Shown: positions 24,146 to 32,811 of the stretch, piece after piece
Layout: each line of letters starts with the position of its first letter
How positions within the stretch are numbered: the stretch's first letter is position 1
Assembly: GCF_020012125.1 (NCBI RefSeq)
Contig: NZ_JAIFAG010000001.1
Span: 3,038,001-3,102,000 of the forward strand
Length of the DNA stretch: 64,000 nucleotides
Direction: 5' to 3'
Source: Hymenobacter psoromatis
GTDB taxonomy: Bacteria; Bacteroidota; Bacteroidia; Cytophagales; Hymenobacteraceae
Made by a program: the position numbers and the translations under genes
The notes under the pieces: generated by a model
The model's input: the letters and a program-made list of their open reading frames with translations, nothing else
Told to the model about the DNA's origin: nothing
The model's database searches: none

Positions 24146-26302
24146 CTACCGGGGGGTAGGCGGCTCGGCAGCCCCGCGGGCGGGCAGCGACTCGGGCGTG
24201 GCGGGCGCGCCGGTATTGAGCAAGTCAATCAGGTTAAGGGGCGTGAATTGGGCTGTGTCGCCGGGCTGCACGGTGCGGGTGGTGTCGCGCACGGCCGTAA
24301 TAATGTAGCTGCGCGCCGGGTCGCGCAGGCTCACCGAGTAATTCAGGTTATCGCGCTGGCTGTTCGTAATCAAGCCTTTGTTCAGCATAATATCGGCGAT
24401 AAACTTGAAGTACCAGCGCGTGGACCCGCGCAGCTCGCCGTACTGGTTGAACGACTGCCGGTAGTACTTGGGCTTGGGAATAATGCTGGCCAGGTAAAGG
24501 CTCTCGCCCAGGTTCAGCTCATTGGGCCGCTTGGCGTAGTAGAAAAGGGCCGCCTCGCGCACGCCGTACACGCCGCGCTTGCCGCTGGGCCAGCGGTAGG
24601 TGGTAGGGCCCCACTCCACGATGTTGAGGTAAATCTCAAACATGCGCTCCTTGGTCAGCGTGTGCGTGCGCCCCACCAGCCAGTTCTCGATGAGCCAGAC
24701 GATGAGCATCTCCTCGGCCTTGCGGGCCACGGTTTTTTCGCGGCTCAGAAACACGTTTTTGACCAGCTGCATGCTCAGCGTGCTGCCGCCGCGGGCAAAG
24801 CGTTTTTCTTTGATATCCTCGATGGCCGCGTTCACAAACGCCTTTTCCATGAAGCCGTGGTGCCGGAAAAACTGCGGGTCCTCGGTGGTCTGAATCACGG
24901 CCGGCAGGTAGGGCGACACGTCGGCGTAGGGCGTGAAGTCAGGGTTGCTTGGGCCTACTAAAAAGGTGCGCAGCGAATCGCCCTTGTCATTGTAGGCCGT
25001 AAATGGAAACTCGCGGGCCAGCTGGCTCAAATCCTCGGCCCCGAAGTGGGTGATGGTAAAGTCCTTGCTGGGTTGCAGCGACGACACGAGGTGCAGGCTG
25101 TCTACCCGCGCCAGGTTCACGTCGGCCTTGAGGTGGTAGGTGAGCGTACCGGTGCCGGCCGTGCCCGCCACCACGTCGAACATGCCCGCCGGCAGCGAGT
25201 TGAAAAAGGCGTTGGTCGGGGTCGGGTCCGAATCAATTTTCAGCTTGACGACCAGCCGGGGCTTCAGGCGCACCGAAATTTCGGGATGCACTACCAGTTG
25301 GTTGAGTACGGCCCGCGTGCCGGGGTCGAGCGAAACGGTGCCGCGGCCCAGCGTCGCCACAAAATCCAGCTGCCCGCGCTGAATCACCATGTCTTCCGAG
25401 GCAATCCGCTTCTGGTAGAAGCTGAAGTTGCGGGCCGCCACCGAACCGCGCACCGTGAGCTGCCCGCCGGTTTGCTTATCGTTCGTAAAGTCCTTGCCCA
25501 TCAGCTCCACCTGAATGGTATCGAACGAAACCAGCGCCCCGAAGCGCCGCGCCACGTAGGGCACCTGCACCGAGCTTTTGACGCCAAACAGCCGCAGGTT
25601 CAGGGCGTAGTCGCGCGGCGCGATGGTGCCGCTCACGCCCAGCTCGTTCACCAGCGAGTCGACGGTGGCCGTGAGCCGGCCCTGCACCTGGCCGTCCTGA
25701 ATGCTGAGGCGCGGCATGGTGAGCTGCACCCGGTGGTGCGGGCTGTCGTAGCTCACCACAAACTGCCGGAAATCGGCCTCGCCCGGCACGTTGCCGAAGC
25801 CCGCGTCGAGCACTTGGTTGAGCAGCAAGCCGTAGTTGCGGCCCTGCGCCGTATCGCGCCGCACCACGGGGGTAGGCGATTTTTTCAGCAAAAACGCGAA
25901 GTTGTTGGCCCCTTTGGCATCCTTGTGGGCCGTGAGGTGGGCGCGGTCAATCTGCAATTCGCTGAACACCGGCCGGCCCGCAAACAGCGAGCGCACGCTC
26001 AGGCTGACTTGCAGGCGCTGGGCCGTGAGCAGCGTATCGCCGGCGGCGGCCGGACCGGCCGCGGCGGTCGGCACCAGGCTCATACCAGCGATTTCGACGG
26101 TTTTCAGGGCCGAAAAATGCGCCGGCCCCAGCGTCAGCGTCACGGGATACTGGCGCTCAACCCGGACTTTAACCTCGCCCAGTGCATAATCAAGCAGCTG
26201 CTGACGCTTCCACAGAAACACGATGAGTGCCAGCAAAATCAGCGTTAGCAGGCCGGCCAGGGCATATAAAATTCGTTTTTTAGCAAGGTCGGATACGCGC
26301 AT
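24146..26302 (-). CDS. GT51 peptidoglycan glycosyltransferase with AsmA-like N-terminal part
   Basis: The 718-residue protein starts with one membrane anchor (LYALAGLLTLILLALIVFLW). About 400 residues of beta-rich sequence follow (YPVTLTLGPAHFSALKTVEI, LQVSLSVRSLFAGRPVFSEL), which resembles AsmA-type repeats. The C-terminal half is a GT51 transglycosylase: TTEDPQFFRHHGF, RGGSTLSMQLVKN, RKAEEMLIVWLIE, KERMFEIYLNIVEWG and AALFYYAKRP. No penicillin-binding transpeptidase domain follows, so it is a monofunctional glycan-strand polymerase. The AsmA-like call is mine and rests on pattern only. The gene stands alone. Confidence 0.87.
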   Translation of the reverse strand: MRVSDLAKKRILYALAGLLTLILLALIVFLWKRQQLLDYALGEVKVRVERQYPVTLTLGPAHFSALKTVEIAGMSLVPTAAAGPAAAGDTLLTAQRLQVSLSVRSLFAGRPVFSELQIDRAHLTAHKDAKGANNFAFLLKKSPTPVVRRDTAQGRNYGLLLNQVLDAGFGNVPGEADFRQFVVSYDSPHHRVQLTMPRLSIQDGQVQGRLTATVDSLVNELGVSGTIAPRDYALNLRLFGVKSSVQVPYVARRFGALVSFDTIQVELMGKDFTNDKQTGGQLTVRGSVAARNFSFYQKRIASEDMVIQRGQLDFVATLGRGTVSLDPGTRAVLNQLVVHPEISVRLKPRLVVKLKIDSDPTPTNAFFNSLPAGMFDVVAGTAGTGTLTYHLKADVNLARVDSLHLVSSLQPSKDFTITHFGAEDLSQLAREFPFTAYNDKGDSLRTFLVGPSNPDFTPYADVSPYLPAVIQTTEDPQFFRHHGFMEKAFVNAAIEDIKEKRFARGGSTLSMQLVKNVFLSREKTVARKAEEMLIVWLIENWLVGRTHTLTKERMFEIYLNIVEWGPTTYRWPSGKRGVYGVREAALFYYAKRPNELNLGESLYLASIIPKPKYYRQSFNQYGELRGSTRWYFKFIADIMLNKGLITNSQRDNLNYSVSLRDPARSYIITAVRDTTRTVQPGDTAQFTPLNLIDLLNTGAPATPESLPARGAAEPPTPR

Positions 26303-26307
26303 ACCCG

Positions 26308-26315
26308 CAAAGTTA
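26308..26315 (-). promoter_or_regulatory. Candidate -7 box abutting the GT51 start codon
   Basis: The minus strand reads TAACTTTG, fitting TAnnTTTG, only 5 bp before the ATG. If used, the mRNA would have almost no leader. No TTG at 19 bp. Confidence 0.35.
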
Positions 26316-26431
26316 CCGGGTTCTTTAGTTTCTGGTTATTCTTAAACAGGGTGCTCCCATTTTTTGCCGGGCGGCCACTCACGTCTACCTACCCGTTAGT
26401 TTTGCCTTCCAAAATCAGGAACCAAAAAAAA

Positions 26432-27763
26432 ATGCTAACTGCCCTTTCGCCCCTCGACGGCCGCTACCAGCGCCAAACGGCTCCCCTTGGCCCATACTTT
26501 TCGGAGCTGGCGCTGATGCGCTACCGGGTGCGGGTGGAAGTGGAATATTTCATCTCGCTCTGCGAGCTGCCCTTGCCGCAGTTGGCCGCCGTGCCGCCCG
26601 CCGTTTTCCCGGCCCTGCGCGGCCTCTACGAGCAGTTTGGCGAAGCCGAAGCCCAGCGCATTAAAACCCACGAGGCCGTAACCAACCACGACGTAAAAGC
26701 TGTGGAATACTACCTGCGTGATGCATTTACCAAGCTGCAGTTGAGCGGTTTTCTGGAGTTTATCCACTTTGGCCTGACTTCGCAGGATGTCAACAACACC
26801 GCCATTCCGCTCAGCCTCAAGGAGGCCATGACCGATGTGCTGCTGCCGCGCTTCGGGCAGGTGCGCGACCAGCTGGCGGCGCTGGCAACTGGCTGGGCCG
26901 CGGTGCCCATGCTGGCCCGCACCCACGGCCAGCCCGCCTCCCCTACCCGCCTGGGCAAGGAGCTGGCGGTGTTCGTGGCCCGGCTCGATGGCCAATTGGC
27001 GCTGCTAAATCAAGTGCCCTACGCCGCCAAATTCGGCGGGGCCACGGGCGGCTTCAACGCGCATTTTGCCGCCTACCCCGGCACCGACTGGCACGCCTTC
27101 GCCCAAAGTTTTGTGGAAGAAAAGTTAGCGTTACACCGCAGCTTCCCGACCACCCAGATTGAGCCCTACGATAACCTGGCCGCCTTTTGTGATGGCTGGA
27201 AGCGCCTGAATACCATTTTGCTGGATTTGTGCCGCGACGTGTGGCAGTACATCTCGCTGGGCTATTTCCGGCAGACGCTCAAGGCGGGCGAGGTGGGCTC
27301 GTCGGCCATGCCGCACAAGGTCAATCCCATTGATTTTGAAAATGCCGAGGGCAACCTGGGCGTCGCCAATGCCTTATTAGAGCATTTTGCCGCCAAGCTG
27401 CCGATTTCGCGCCTCCAGCGCGACCTCACCGACTCCACGGTGCTGCGCAACCTGGGCGTGCCGCTGGGTCATTTGCTCATCGCGCTCGGGGCCATTGCCC
27501 GCGGCCTCGGCAAGCTGGCCCTGGACGAAAGTGCCCTGGCCCGCGACCTCGACCAGAACTGGGCCGTGCTCGCCGAAGCCATCCAAACGATACTACGCCG
27601 CGAAAACTACCCCGACCCCTACAACGCCCTCAAGCAGCTCACGCGCACCGGCACCACCATCTCGGCCGCCACCATCGCCGGCTTCGTGGAGGAATTGCAA
27701 GTACCCGAATCTGTGAAGGCCGAGCTGCGCGCCCTCACGCCCGCCAGCTACGTGGGCCGGTAG
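26432..27763 (+). CDS. purB: Adenylosuccinate lyase
   Basis: I choose the ATG at 26432 (MLTALSPLDGRYQRQ), as in family members; the frame is open from 26351 but the upstream part is not protein-like. The lyase signature SSAMPHKVNPIDFEN lies at about 289-305. Other family segments are KTHEAVTNHDVKAVEYYL, FGLTSQDVNNTA and ARTHGQPASPT. PurB splits SAICAR and adenylosuccinate in purine synthesis. About 443 residues, the usual size. A long palindrome follows its stop codon. Confidence 0.96.
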   Translation: MLTALSPLDGRYQRQTAPLGPYFSELALMRYRVRVEVEYFISLCELPLPQLAAVPPAVFPALRGLYEQFGEAEAQRIKTHEAVTNHDVKAVEYYLRDAFTKLQLSGFLEFIHFGLTSQDVNNTAIPLSLKEAMTDVLLPRFGQVRDQLAALATGWAAVPMLARTHGQPASPTRLGKELAVFVARLDGQLALLNQVPYAAKFGGATGGFNAHFAAYPGTDWHAFAQSFVEEKLALHRSFPTTQIEPYDNLAAFCDGWKRLNTILLDLCRDVWQYISLGYFRQTLKAGEVGSSAMPHKVNPIDFENAEGNLGVANALLEHFAAKLPISRLQRDLTDSTVLRNLGVPLGHLLIALGAIARGLGKLALDESALARDLDQNWAVLAEAIQTILRRENYPDPYNALKQLTRTGTTISAATIAGFVEELQVPESVKAELRALTPASYVGR

Positions 27764-27778
27764 CCTAAGCGGTTACGA

Positions 27779-27876
27779 GGCGGGCTGCCGGCTTTTCGGC
27801 CGGCTGTCCGCTCGTCGTGCGCGCCGCTCGTTCTTTATAAAGAGCGGACAGCCGGCCCAAAAGCCGGCAGCCCGCC
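27779..27876. repeat. Long palindrome after purB, GC-rich
   Basis: Arms at 27779-27813 and 27842-27876 match at 34 of 35 positions. The arm reads GGCGGGCTGCCGGC at its outer end and GGCTGTCCGCTC at its inner end. The loop has a short TTTATAAAG. It starts 16 bp after the purB stop; no T-run follows on either side. Confidence 0.9.
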
Positions 27877-27900
27877 CCGTACACCAACTTGGGAACTGCG

Positions 27901-28494
27901 CTAGCTCTCGGCTTCTGGCTCTTTCAGCAGGCGTTCCAGCTCACCCAGCTCAAATTCCAGCACGCGCTGGCGCAGCTCGAGGAGGGTGAGGGCGGCCTCA
28001 TCGGCGGTCAGCTCGGCCGGCGCATGGGTGGCCCAGTAGCCCAGGGCGCGGCGGGGATGCTCGGCGGCGGGCGGTGGGGGTAGGGCGGCCAGCAGGGCGG
28101 GTAGGGCTTGCAGGCGCAGGCGTGCTTGGCGCAGCCGGATATCCAGCTTCTGCCGCGCCTGGCCGAGGCGGTACTGCTCCAGCTGGAGCGCCTCCCGGCG
28201 GTCGGCCAGGGCCGACCGGGCCTCGGCCAGCCCCGCCGCCGTGGGCTGGGCCACCGGCTCGGGGGCCGGGCCGTCGGGGGCGGGCAGCTGCTGATAAAAC
28301 GCCACTAGTTGCTTATCAAAGCGCCACGTTAGCCCGCGCCCCACCGATTCTTCCATCGAGATAGCCGTGCGCGGCACTCCCAGGAAGCCCGCCAGCCAGT
28401 CTTGCGTAAGCCCGTAGCAGGCCCGCAACCTGCGGAGCGCGTTGTGGCTGGTACGTGGCCCACGCTGCGCCGAAAATCGTTTGGGCAAGCTCAT
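27901..28494 (-). CDS. XRE-like helix-turn-helix regulator with coiled-coil body
   Basis: I choose the ATG at 28492-28494 (MSLPKRFSAQRGP); an earlier ATG at 28542 lies inside the palindromic operator. The N-terminal 60 residues form an XRE-type helix-turn-helix (LRRLRACYGLTQDWLAGFLG, VPRTAISMEESVGRG). The rest is long charged helices rich in Arg, Leu, Glu and Ala (ALADRREALQLEQYRLGQ), probably a dimerising coiled coil, with a Pro-rich break (LPPPPAAEHP). About 197 residues. The 48-bp palindrome directly upstream is a likely operator, suggesting autoregulation and control of the divergent GT9 gene. Ligand unknown. Confidence 0.8.
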   Translation of the reverse strand: MSLPKRFSAQRGPRTSHNALRRLRACYGLTQDWLAGFLGVPRTAISMEESVGRGLTWRFDKQLVAFYQQLPAPDGPAPEPVAQPTAAGLAEARSALADRREALQLEQYRLGQARQKLDIRLRQARLRLQALPALLAALPPPPAAEHPRRALGYWATHAPAELTADEAALTLLELRQRVLEFELGELERLLKEPEAES

Positions 28495-28508
28495 AGTCAA
28501 GCGAAGTA

Positions 28509-28556
28509 TGTCATAAAATTTTGTGTCGTAAAAGTATGACACGCTATTTTATGACA
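28509..28556. promoter_or_regulatory. 48-bp palindromic operator between the XRE gene and the GT9 gene
   Basis: TGTCATAAAAT (28509-28519) is mirrored by ATTTTATGACA (28546-28556). Inside, GTGTCGTA (28523-28530) is mirrored by TATGACAC (28535-28542). Both pairs share one centre at 28532.5, so four TGTCrTA half-sites form one symmetric array. The DNA is AT-rich, unlike its surroundings, and sits in the divergent promoter region. This is the layout expected for a cooperative dimer or tetramer regulator. Confidence 0.75.
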
Positions 28557-28636
28557 CATGCTTCAGAGACAGGGTTTTTCAAGTTCGAAACGTTGGGGAG
28601 TAATTTCGCAGTCTTCCGCGTTTTTTCCTTATTCCA

Positions 28637-29749
28637 GTGTCCGAGTTTCTTCACGCTATCCCCGTTCGTCCCGACTGCCGATTTTTTCGCGGCGACCTGC
28701 CCTGCCGCCCCAATAAAGAGCACGGGTACCTGTGCGGCGATTGCCCGGTGTATGAGCCGGTTACGAAGCGTATTTTACTCATCAAGCTCGGGGCCATTGG
28801 CGACGTCATTCGTACTACCCCCCTGCTGCGGCGGCTGCGGCAGGAGCATCCGGGCTGCTACATTACCTGGCTCACGCTCACGCCGGCTATTTTGCCGCAG
28901 GGCGAGATTGAGGAGATTTTGAAGTTCGACTACGCCAGCGCGCTGCACTTGCAGGCCCGGCGCTTCGATATCGCCATTAACCTCGATAAGGAAAAAGAAG
29001 CCGCCGCGCTGCTTCACAACGTGGAGGCCCCCAGCAAATTCGGCTACACCCTGCGGCCCTACGACGGCGTGCCCTGGCCCATCAACGACCTAGCCGACCA
29101 CAAGTTTCTCACTGGCGTGTTCGACCAGCTGAGCATCAGTAATACCAAGCCCTACGTGCAGGAAATTTTCGAGCTGTGCGGTTTCGACTTCCGGGGCGAA
29201 GAATACGTCTTTGATAATCACGACGACAAAGGCTACGACTGGAGCGCCCTACCCCCCGCCAGCGCCGGCCCCCGCATCGGCCTCAACACCGGCTGCGGCG
29301 ACCGCTGGACCACCCGCCTCTGGAGCACCGAAAAGTGGATTGCGCTCATCACCGAGCTGCAAGCCGCCGGCTACGCGCCCGTGCTGCTGGGCGGCGAGGC
29401 CGAGCACCCGCGCAACCTGGCGCTGCAAGCCGCCACCGGCGCGGCCTATCCCGGCACCTTCCCCCTCCCCCAGTTCATCAACCTGATGAACCAGCTGGCG
29501 GGCATCGTCACGCAGGTCACGATGGGCATGCACATCAGCATCGCCCTGCGCAAGCCCACTATTTTGATGAACAACATCTTCAACCCGCACGAATTTGACC
29601 TCTACGGCCGGGGCCAGATTGTGGCCCCCAACCGCCAGTGCGTGTGCTTCTACCGCGGCACCTGCCGCCTCGGCACCAGCTGCATGGAGGAATTACCGGC
29701 CGAAAAAGTCTTCGCGGCGGTGGTCGAAAGCGTGCCGCTACCCGCGTAG
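28637..29749 (+). CDS. GT9-family glycosyltransferase with cysteine clusters
   Basis: Starting at GTG 28637 (MSEFLHAIPVRPDC), the 370-residue product has an unusual N-terminus with four cysteines in about 22 residues (CRFFRGDLPC, CGDCPVY). The GT9 heptosyltransferase fold follows: ILLIKLGAIGDVIRTTPLL, the middle region FGYTLRPYDG, the nucleotide-sugar side GLNTGCGDRWTTRLWS and VLLGGEAEHPRN, and a late GTRM-like segment (TQVTMGMHISIALRKPTI). A second cluster lies near the end (CVCFYRGTCRLGTSC). GT9 enzymes add heptose or a related sugar to lipopolysaccharide core. The Cys clusters may bind zinc or an Fe-S cluster; that is inference. An operator lies 80 bp upstream. Confidence 0.87.
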   Translation: MSEFLHAIPVRPDCRFFRGDLPCRPNKEHGYLCGDCPVYEPVTKRILLIKLGAIGDVIRTTPLLRRLRQEHPGCYITWLTLTPAILPQGEIEEILKFDYASALHLQARRFDIAINLDKEKEAAALLHNVEAPSKFGYTLRPYDGVPWPINDLADHKFLTGVFDQLSISNTKPYVQEIFELCGFDFRGEEYVFDNHDDKGYDWSALPPASAGPRIGLNTGCGDRWTTRLWSTEKWIALITELQAAGYAPVLLGGEAEHPRNLALQAATGAAYPGTFPLPQFINLMNQLAGIVTQVTMGMHISIALRKPTILMNNIFNPHEFDLYGRGQIVAPNRQCVCFYRGTCRLGTSCMEELPAEKVFAAVVESVPLPA

Positions 29750-29752
29750 GCG

Positions 29753-30148
29753 TCAGCTTGCTGGCTGGCTCAGCTCCCGGAAATACGCTTCGATTTTGAC
29801 CAGGTAATCCCCGGTATAAAAATCCACCCGCCGCCGCCACAGGCTTTCAAAGCCCAGCATGCGGTGGCGGGTGCCGGTGTAGCAGGCCGTGAGCCGCGCC
29901 CGCAGCCACTCTTTGTCCCAACAGCCCCACACGCCCGCCACGTCGTGCAGATTAAACCACAGCGCCGGGGCTACTTCGTCATAATTCAGCTGCCTGATTT
30001 CAGCCCAGCTGAAGCCGCTGGCCACGCAGACTTCGGCGATGTGCCGCAGCTCGTCGGGCTGCAACTCGGTGTCGAGGTACATGTCGGCCAGGGCCTGCCA
30101 CACGGGCCAGCGCCGGGCGGGTTCGGGCACGGGCGGGCGCTGGCTCAT
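29753..30148 (-). CDS. DUF7079-like small protein
   Basis: The 131-residue product begins MSQRPPVPEPARRWPVWQALADMYLDTELQ, then has HIAEVCVASGFSWAEI and YDEVAPALWFNLHDVAGVWG. This order of segments matches what I recall of the DUF7079 family, known from many Proteobacteria with no known activity. It has no signal peptide or membrane segment. It ends 4 bp from the GT9 stop on the opposite strand and starts 8 bp from the GT4 gene stop, so it lies at the end of the GT4/GT2 operon. Confidence 0.6.
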   Translation of the reverse strand: MSQRPPVPEPARRWPVWQALADMYLDTELQPDELRHIAEVCVASGFSWAEIRQLNYDEVAPALWFNLHDVAGVWGCWDKEWLRARLTACYTGTRHRMLGFESLWRRRVDFYTGDYLVKIEAYFRELSQPAS

Positions 30149-30155
30149 AGCTGGC

Positions 30156-31286
30156 TCATAGCCCGGCCACTTCTTTCAACGCCGCCACCATCACGTCCCA
30201 CGAGAACTTTTTGGCCTCCGCCCGCACGCCGGCCGCGAAGGTTTCCTCGCGGCCATTGGCGTAAAAATCTACCAGCGCATCGGCGATGGCGAGGGGGGTA
30301 GGCGGCACCACGTAGCCCACCACGCCGGCCGGAATCAGCTCGGCCAGGCCGCCCACGTCGGTCACCAGCATGGGCCGCCCGAAGTGGTAGGCCACCTGCG
30401 ACACGCCGCTCTGGGTGGCGTTTTTGTAGGGTTGAATAATTAAATCGGCGGCGCAGAAATAATCAACCACCCGCTCATTGGGAATAAAATCGGTGGCTCG
30501 CACCAGTTTGTTTTCCAGGTTGAGTTTCTGAATAATGGCCTCGTAGGGCGCGGCATCTTCATAAAACTCGCCCGCGATGAGCAGTTTGACGGGTAGGGCC
30601 GCCACGCGGGCATCGGCGAAGGCTTCGAGCAACATATCCAGCCCCTTGTACGCCCGAATAAACCCAAAAAACAGCACGTAGCGAAAGTGGGGGGGTAGGC
30701 CCAGCGCGGCCAGCGCCGCCGCTTTCGGCTTGGCCGGGCCAAAATTATCGTAAAGCGGGTGCGGCCGGTAAAGCGCCGGCTTGTCGCCGAAGCCCAGCCT
30801 TTGCAAATCGGCCAGCACGGCGCGGCTCATGGTCACGAAGCCGTCGCAGGCGCGCAGGAAGTAGCGCGTCAGCGGGCCGTCGCCGGGCCGGCGCTCGTGC
30901 GGAATCACGTTGTCGGTGATGGCCACCACGCGGGTGTGGCCGTTGCCGCGCGCCAGCCGCGCCACCGTGCCCAGCGCCGGCCCCATAAACGGCAGCCAGA
31001 ACCGAAACACCACGAGGTCGGGCCGCGCCCGCCGCAGCCGCCGCCCTACCCCCACCCACGAGAGCGGGTTCACCGAATTGATGCTCACCTCAATGTCCAA
31101 ATCGGCCGGCGCGGCTTCGGTGCTAAACTGCGTTTGCCCCGGAAACAAAAACCCAGGATATTGCAGCGAAAACGTGATAATGCGCACCTCATCGCCGGCT
31201 TGTTGGAAGGCCCGCGCCAGCCGCTCGTTGTAGGTGGCCAGGCCGCCGCGCAGGGGGTAGGCCGGCCCGATGATGACGACGTTCAT
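30156..31286 (-). CDS. GT4-family glycosyltransferase
   Basis: The 376-residue product starts MNVVIIGPAYPLRGGLATYN, the typical first strand and Gly-rich loop of a GT-B enzyme. The C-terminal nucleotide-sugar half has FFGFIRAYKGLDMLLEAF, LLIAGEFYED, DFIPNERVVDYFCAADL, QPYKNATQSGVSQVAYHFG and VVGYVVPP, which contain the Glu-x7-Glu-type region. It overlaps the GT2 gene by 4 bp (ATGA), so translation of the two is probably coupled. It likely adds a sugar to a lipid-linked or cell-surface glycan; the acceptor is unknown. Confidence 0.9.
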   Translation of the reverse strand: MNVVIIGPAYPLRGGLATYNERLARAFQQAGDEVRIITFSLQYPGFLFPGQTQFSTEAAPADLDIEVSINSVNPLSWVGVGRRLRRARPDLVVFRFWLPFMGPALGTVARLARGNGHTRVVAITDNVIPHERRPGDGPLTRYFLRACDGFVTMSRAVLADLQRLGFGDKPALYRPHPLYDNFGPAKPKAAALAALGLPPHFRYVLFFGFIRAYKGLDMLLEAFADARVAALPVKLLIAGEFYEDAAPYEAIIQKLNLENKLVRATDFIPNERVVDYFCAADLIIQPYKNATQSGVSQVAYHFGRPMLVTDVGGLAELIPAGVVGYVVPPTPLAIADALVDFYANGREETFAAGVRAEAKKFSWDVMVAALKEVAGL

Positions 31287-32257
31287 CGCAGCGTTTCGCG
31301 CACCAGGTAGTCGTTGCGCTTGGGTCCGTTGAGCTGAATTAATTCACCCAGAAAACCTGCTAGGAATAGCTGCATCCCCACAATTACCGCCACCAGGGCC
31401 AGGAAAAACAGCGGCTGGTCCGTCACGTCACGGGCGCGGAGGTTGTGCCAGGCCAGCCACGCTTTTTCGCCTACCAGCCATAGAGTCAATAGCGTACCGA
31501 AGAAGAACGAGAGCGTGCCCAGCGTGCCAAAAAAGTGCATGGGCCGCCGCCGAAACTTGCCCACGAACGTGATGCTGGCCAAATCCAGAAAGCCGTAGAT
31601 AAAGCGCTCCAGCCCAAACTTAGTGACGCCGTACTTGCGTTCCTGGTGCTGGACTACCTTTTCACCTATCTTCTTGAAGCCGTTCCACTTGGCGATAACC
31701 GGGATGTAACGGTGCATCTCGCCGTAGACCTCAATGGCCTTCACCACGCGCTGGTCGTAGGCCTTGAGGCCGCAGTTGAAATCGTGCAGCTTAATGCCCG
31801 AGATGGCCCGCGTCGCACCGTTAAAAAGCTTGGTCGGCAGGGTTTTGGAAATCGGGTCGTAGCGCTTTTGCTTCCAGCCGCTTACCAGGTCGTAGCCGTC
31901 CTGGGTTATCATGCGGTACAATTCTGGCAGTTCCTCAGGCGAGTCTTGCAGGTCGGCATCCATCGTGAACACGACCCGGCCCCGCGCGGCCTCAAAACCC
32001 ACGTTGAGCGCCGCCGACTTACCATAGTTGCGGTTGAAGCGGATGCCGCGCAGGGCCATGTCTTGGCCCGCTAGCGCCTCAATTACCGCCCACGAATCGT
32101 CGGTCGAGCCGTCGTCAATCAAAATCACTTCGTAGGATAGCCCGCGCGCCGTGAGCACCCGCGCTATCCAGCGCGTGAGTTCGGGTAGCGATTCTTCCTC
32201 ATTCAGCAAGGGAATCACGATGGAAAGCTCCACCGAAAAAGCAGCCGACTTATTCAA
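31283..32257 (-). CDS. GT2-family glycosyltransferase with C-terminal membrane anchor
   Basis: The 324-residue product has a GT-A fold: SIVIPLLNEEESLPEL, VILIDDGSTDDSW, the metal motif VFTMDADLQDSPEEL, and SGWKQKRYDP. The C-terminal third holds two hydrophobic segments (LGTLSFFFGTLLTLWLVG, LFFLALVAVIVGMQLFLAGF). This is the dolichol-phosphate-mannose or undecaprenyl-phosphate sugar synthase type, which charges a lipid carrier with a sugar. It precedes the GT4 gene with a 4-bp overlap and itself overlaps the DUF4199 gene by 8 bp, so the three form a tight operon. Confidence 0.92.
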   Translation of the reverse strand: MNKSAAFSVELSIVIPLLNEEESLPELTRWIARVLTARGLSYEVILIDDGSTDDSWAVIEALAGQDMALRGIRFNRNYGKSAALNVGFEAARGRVVFTMDADLQDSPEELPELYRMITQDGYDLVSGWKQKRYDPISKTLPTKLFNGATRAISGIKLHDFNCGLKAYDQRVVKAIEVYGEMHRYIPVIAKWNGFKKIGEKVVQHQERKYGVTKFGLERFIYGFLDLASITFVGKFRRRPMHFFGTLGTLSFFFGTLLTLWLVGEKAWLAWHNLRARDVTDQPLFFLALVAVIVGMQLFLAGFLGELIQLNGPKRNDYLVRETLR

Positions 32258-32777
32258 ATTCAGGCTTCGCGTTTTTAAGAATGGCTGCGGTTATCAAGCT
32301 GACAACCAATCCAAAGAGTAACGTAAGAATGATAATAAGCACAAATAGAAACGGACCATTACTAAACTTAGCTCCCCAAGCTAATCCTTGCTCAATTTGC
32401 GCGTCTGACATTGTACCACGAGCTTCCATATCCGCACGTGCTTTTTCCAAACCACGAGTAATAATGTCGGGGTCCACAAAATTGATGTACACGTAAGCGA
32501 ATACAGCGCTCAGCAACCCAACTACCCCTGATAATAGGGTGCCAATACCCAATCCCTGACCATAGCCCATAAAGCCGGCGCTACACAGTTTAAATTCGCG
32601 TTGCGCCAAAACAATTCCTCCTATTATCACCGCATAAGTTAGGTAGCGGAGTGGAGATGCTTCCATATGCATTGCATTCAATCCGAAAGAGATGATGATG
32701 CAAATTAATCCCGTCAGTAGCCCATAGCGCAATCCTACTGAGGTCGGAGTAACTTGGGAGTCGCCAGTGGTTTCCAT
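32250..32777 (-). CDS. DUF4199 membrane protein
   Basis: The 175-residue product has four hydrophobic segments (RYGLLTGLICIIISFGL, YLTYAVIIGGIVLAQREF, GIGTLLSGVVGLLSAVFAYVY, FLFVLIIILTLLFGLVVSL) and a soluble helix (ITRGLEKARADMEARG). This fits DUF4199, a family widespread in Bacteroidota with no known role. Its base composition is lower in GC than the genes to its left. It overlaps the GT2 gene by 8 bp. Confidence 0.82.
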   Translation of the reverse strand: METTGDSQVTPTSVGLRYGLLTGLICIIISFGLNAMHMEASPLRYLTYAVIIGGIVLAQREFKLCSAGFMGYGQGLGIGTLLSGVVGLLSAVFAYVYINFVDPDIITRGLEKARADMEARGTMSDAQIEQGLAWGAKFSNGPFLFVLIIILTLLFGLVVSLITAAILKNAKPEFE

Positions 32778-32811
32778 GAGTAAGAGCAGATTAAGCTAGC
32801 AGACCGTTCTG

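Noticed and set aside
25046-26248. A 400-codon + frame opposite the GT51 gene
   Set aside because: The GT51 gene has clear motifs; this antisense frame has shadow-like composition.
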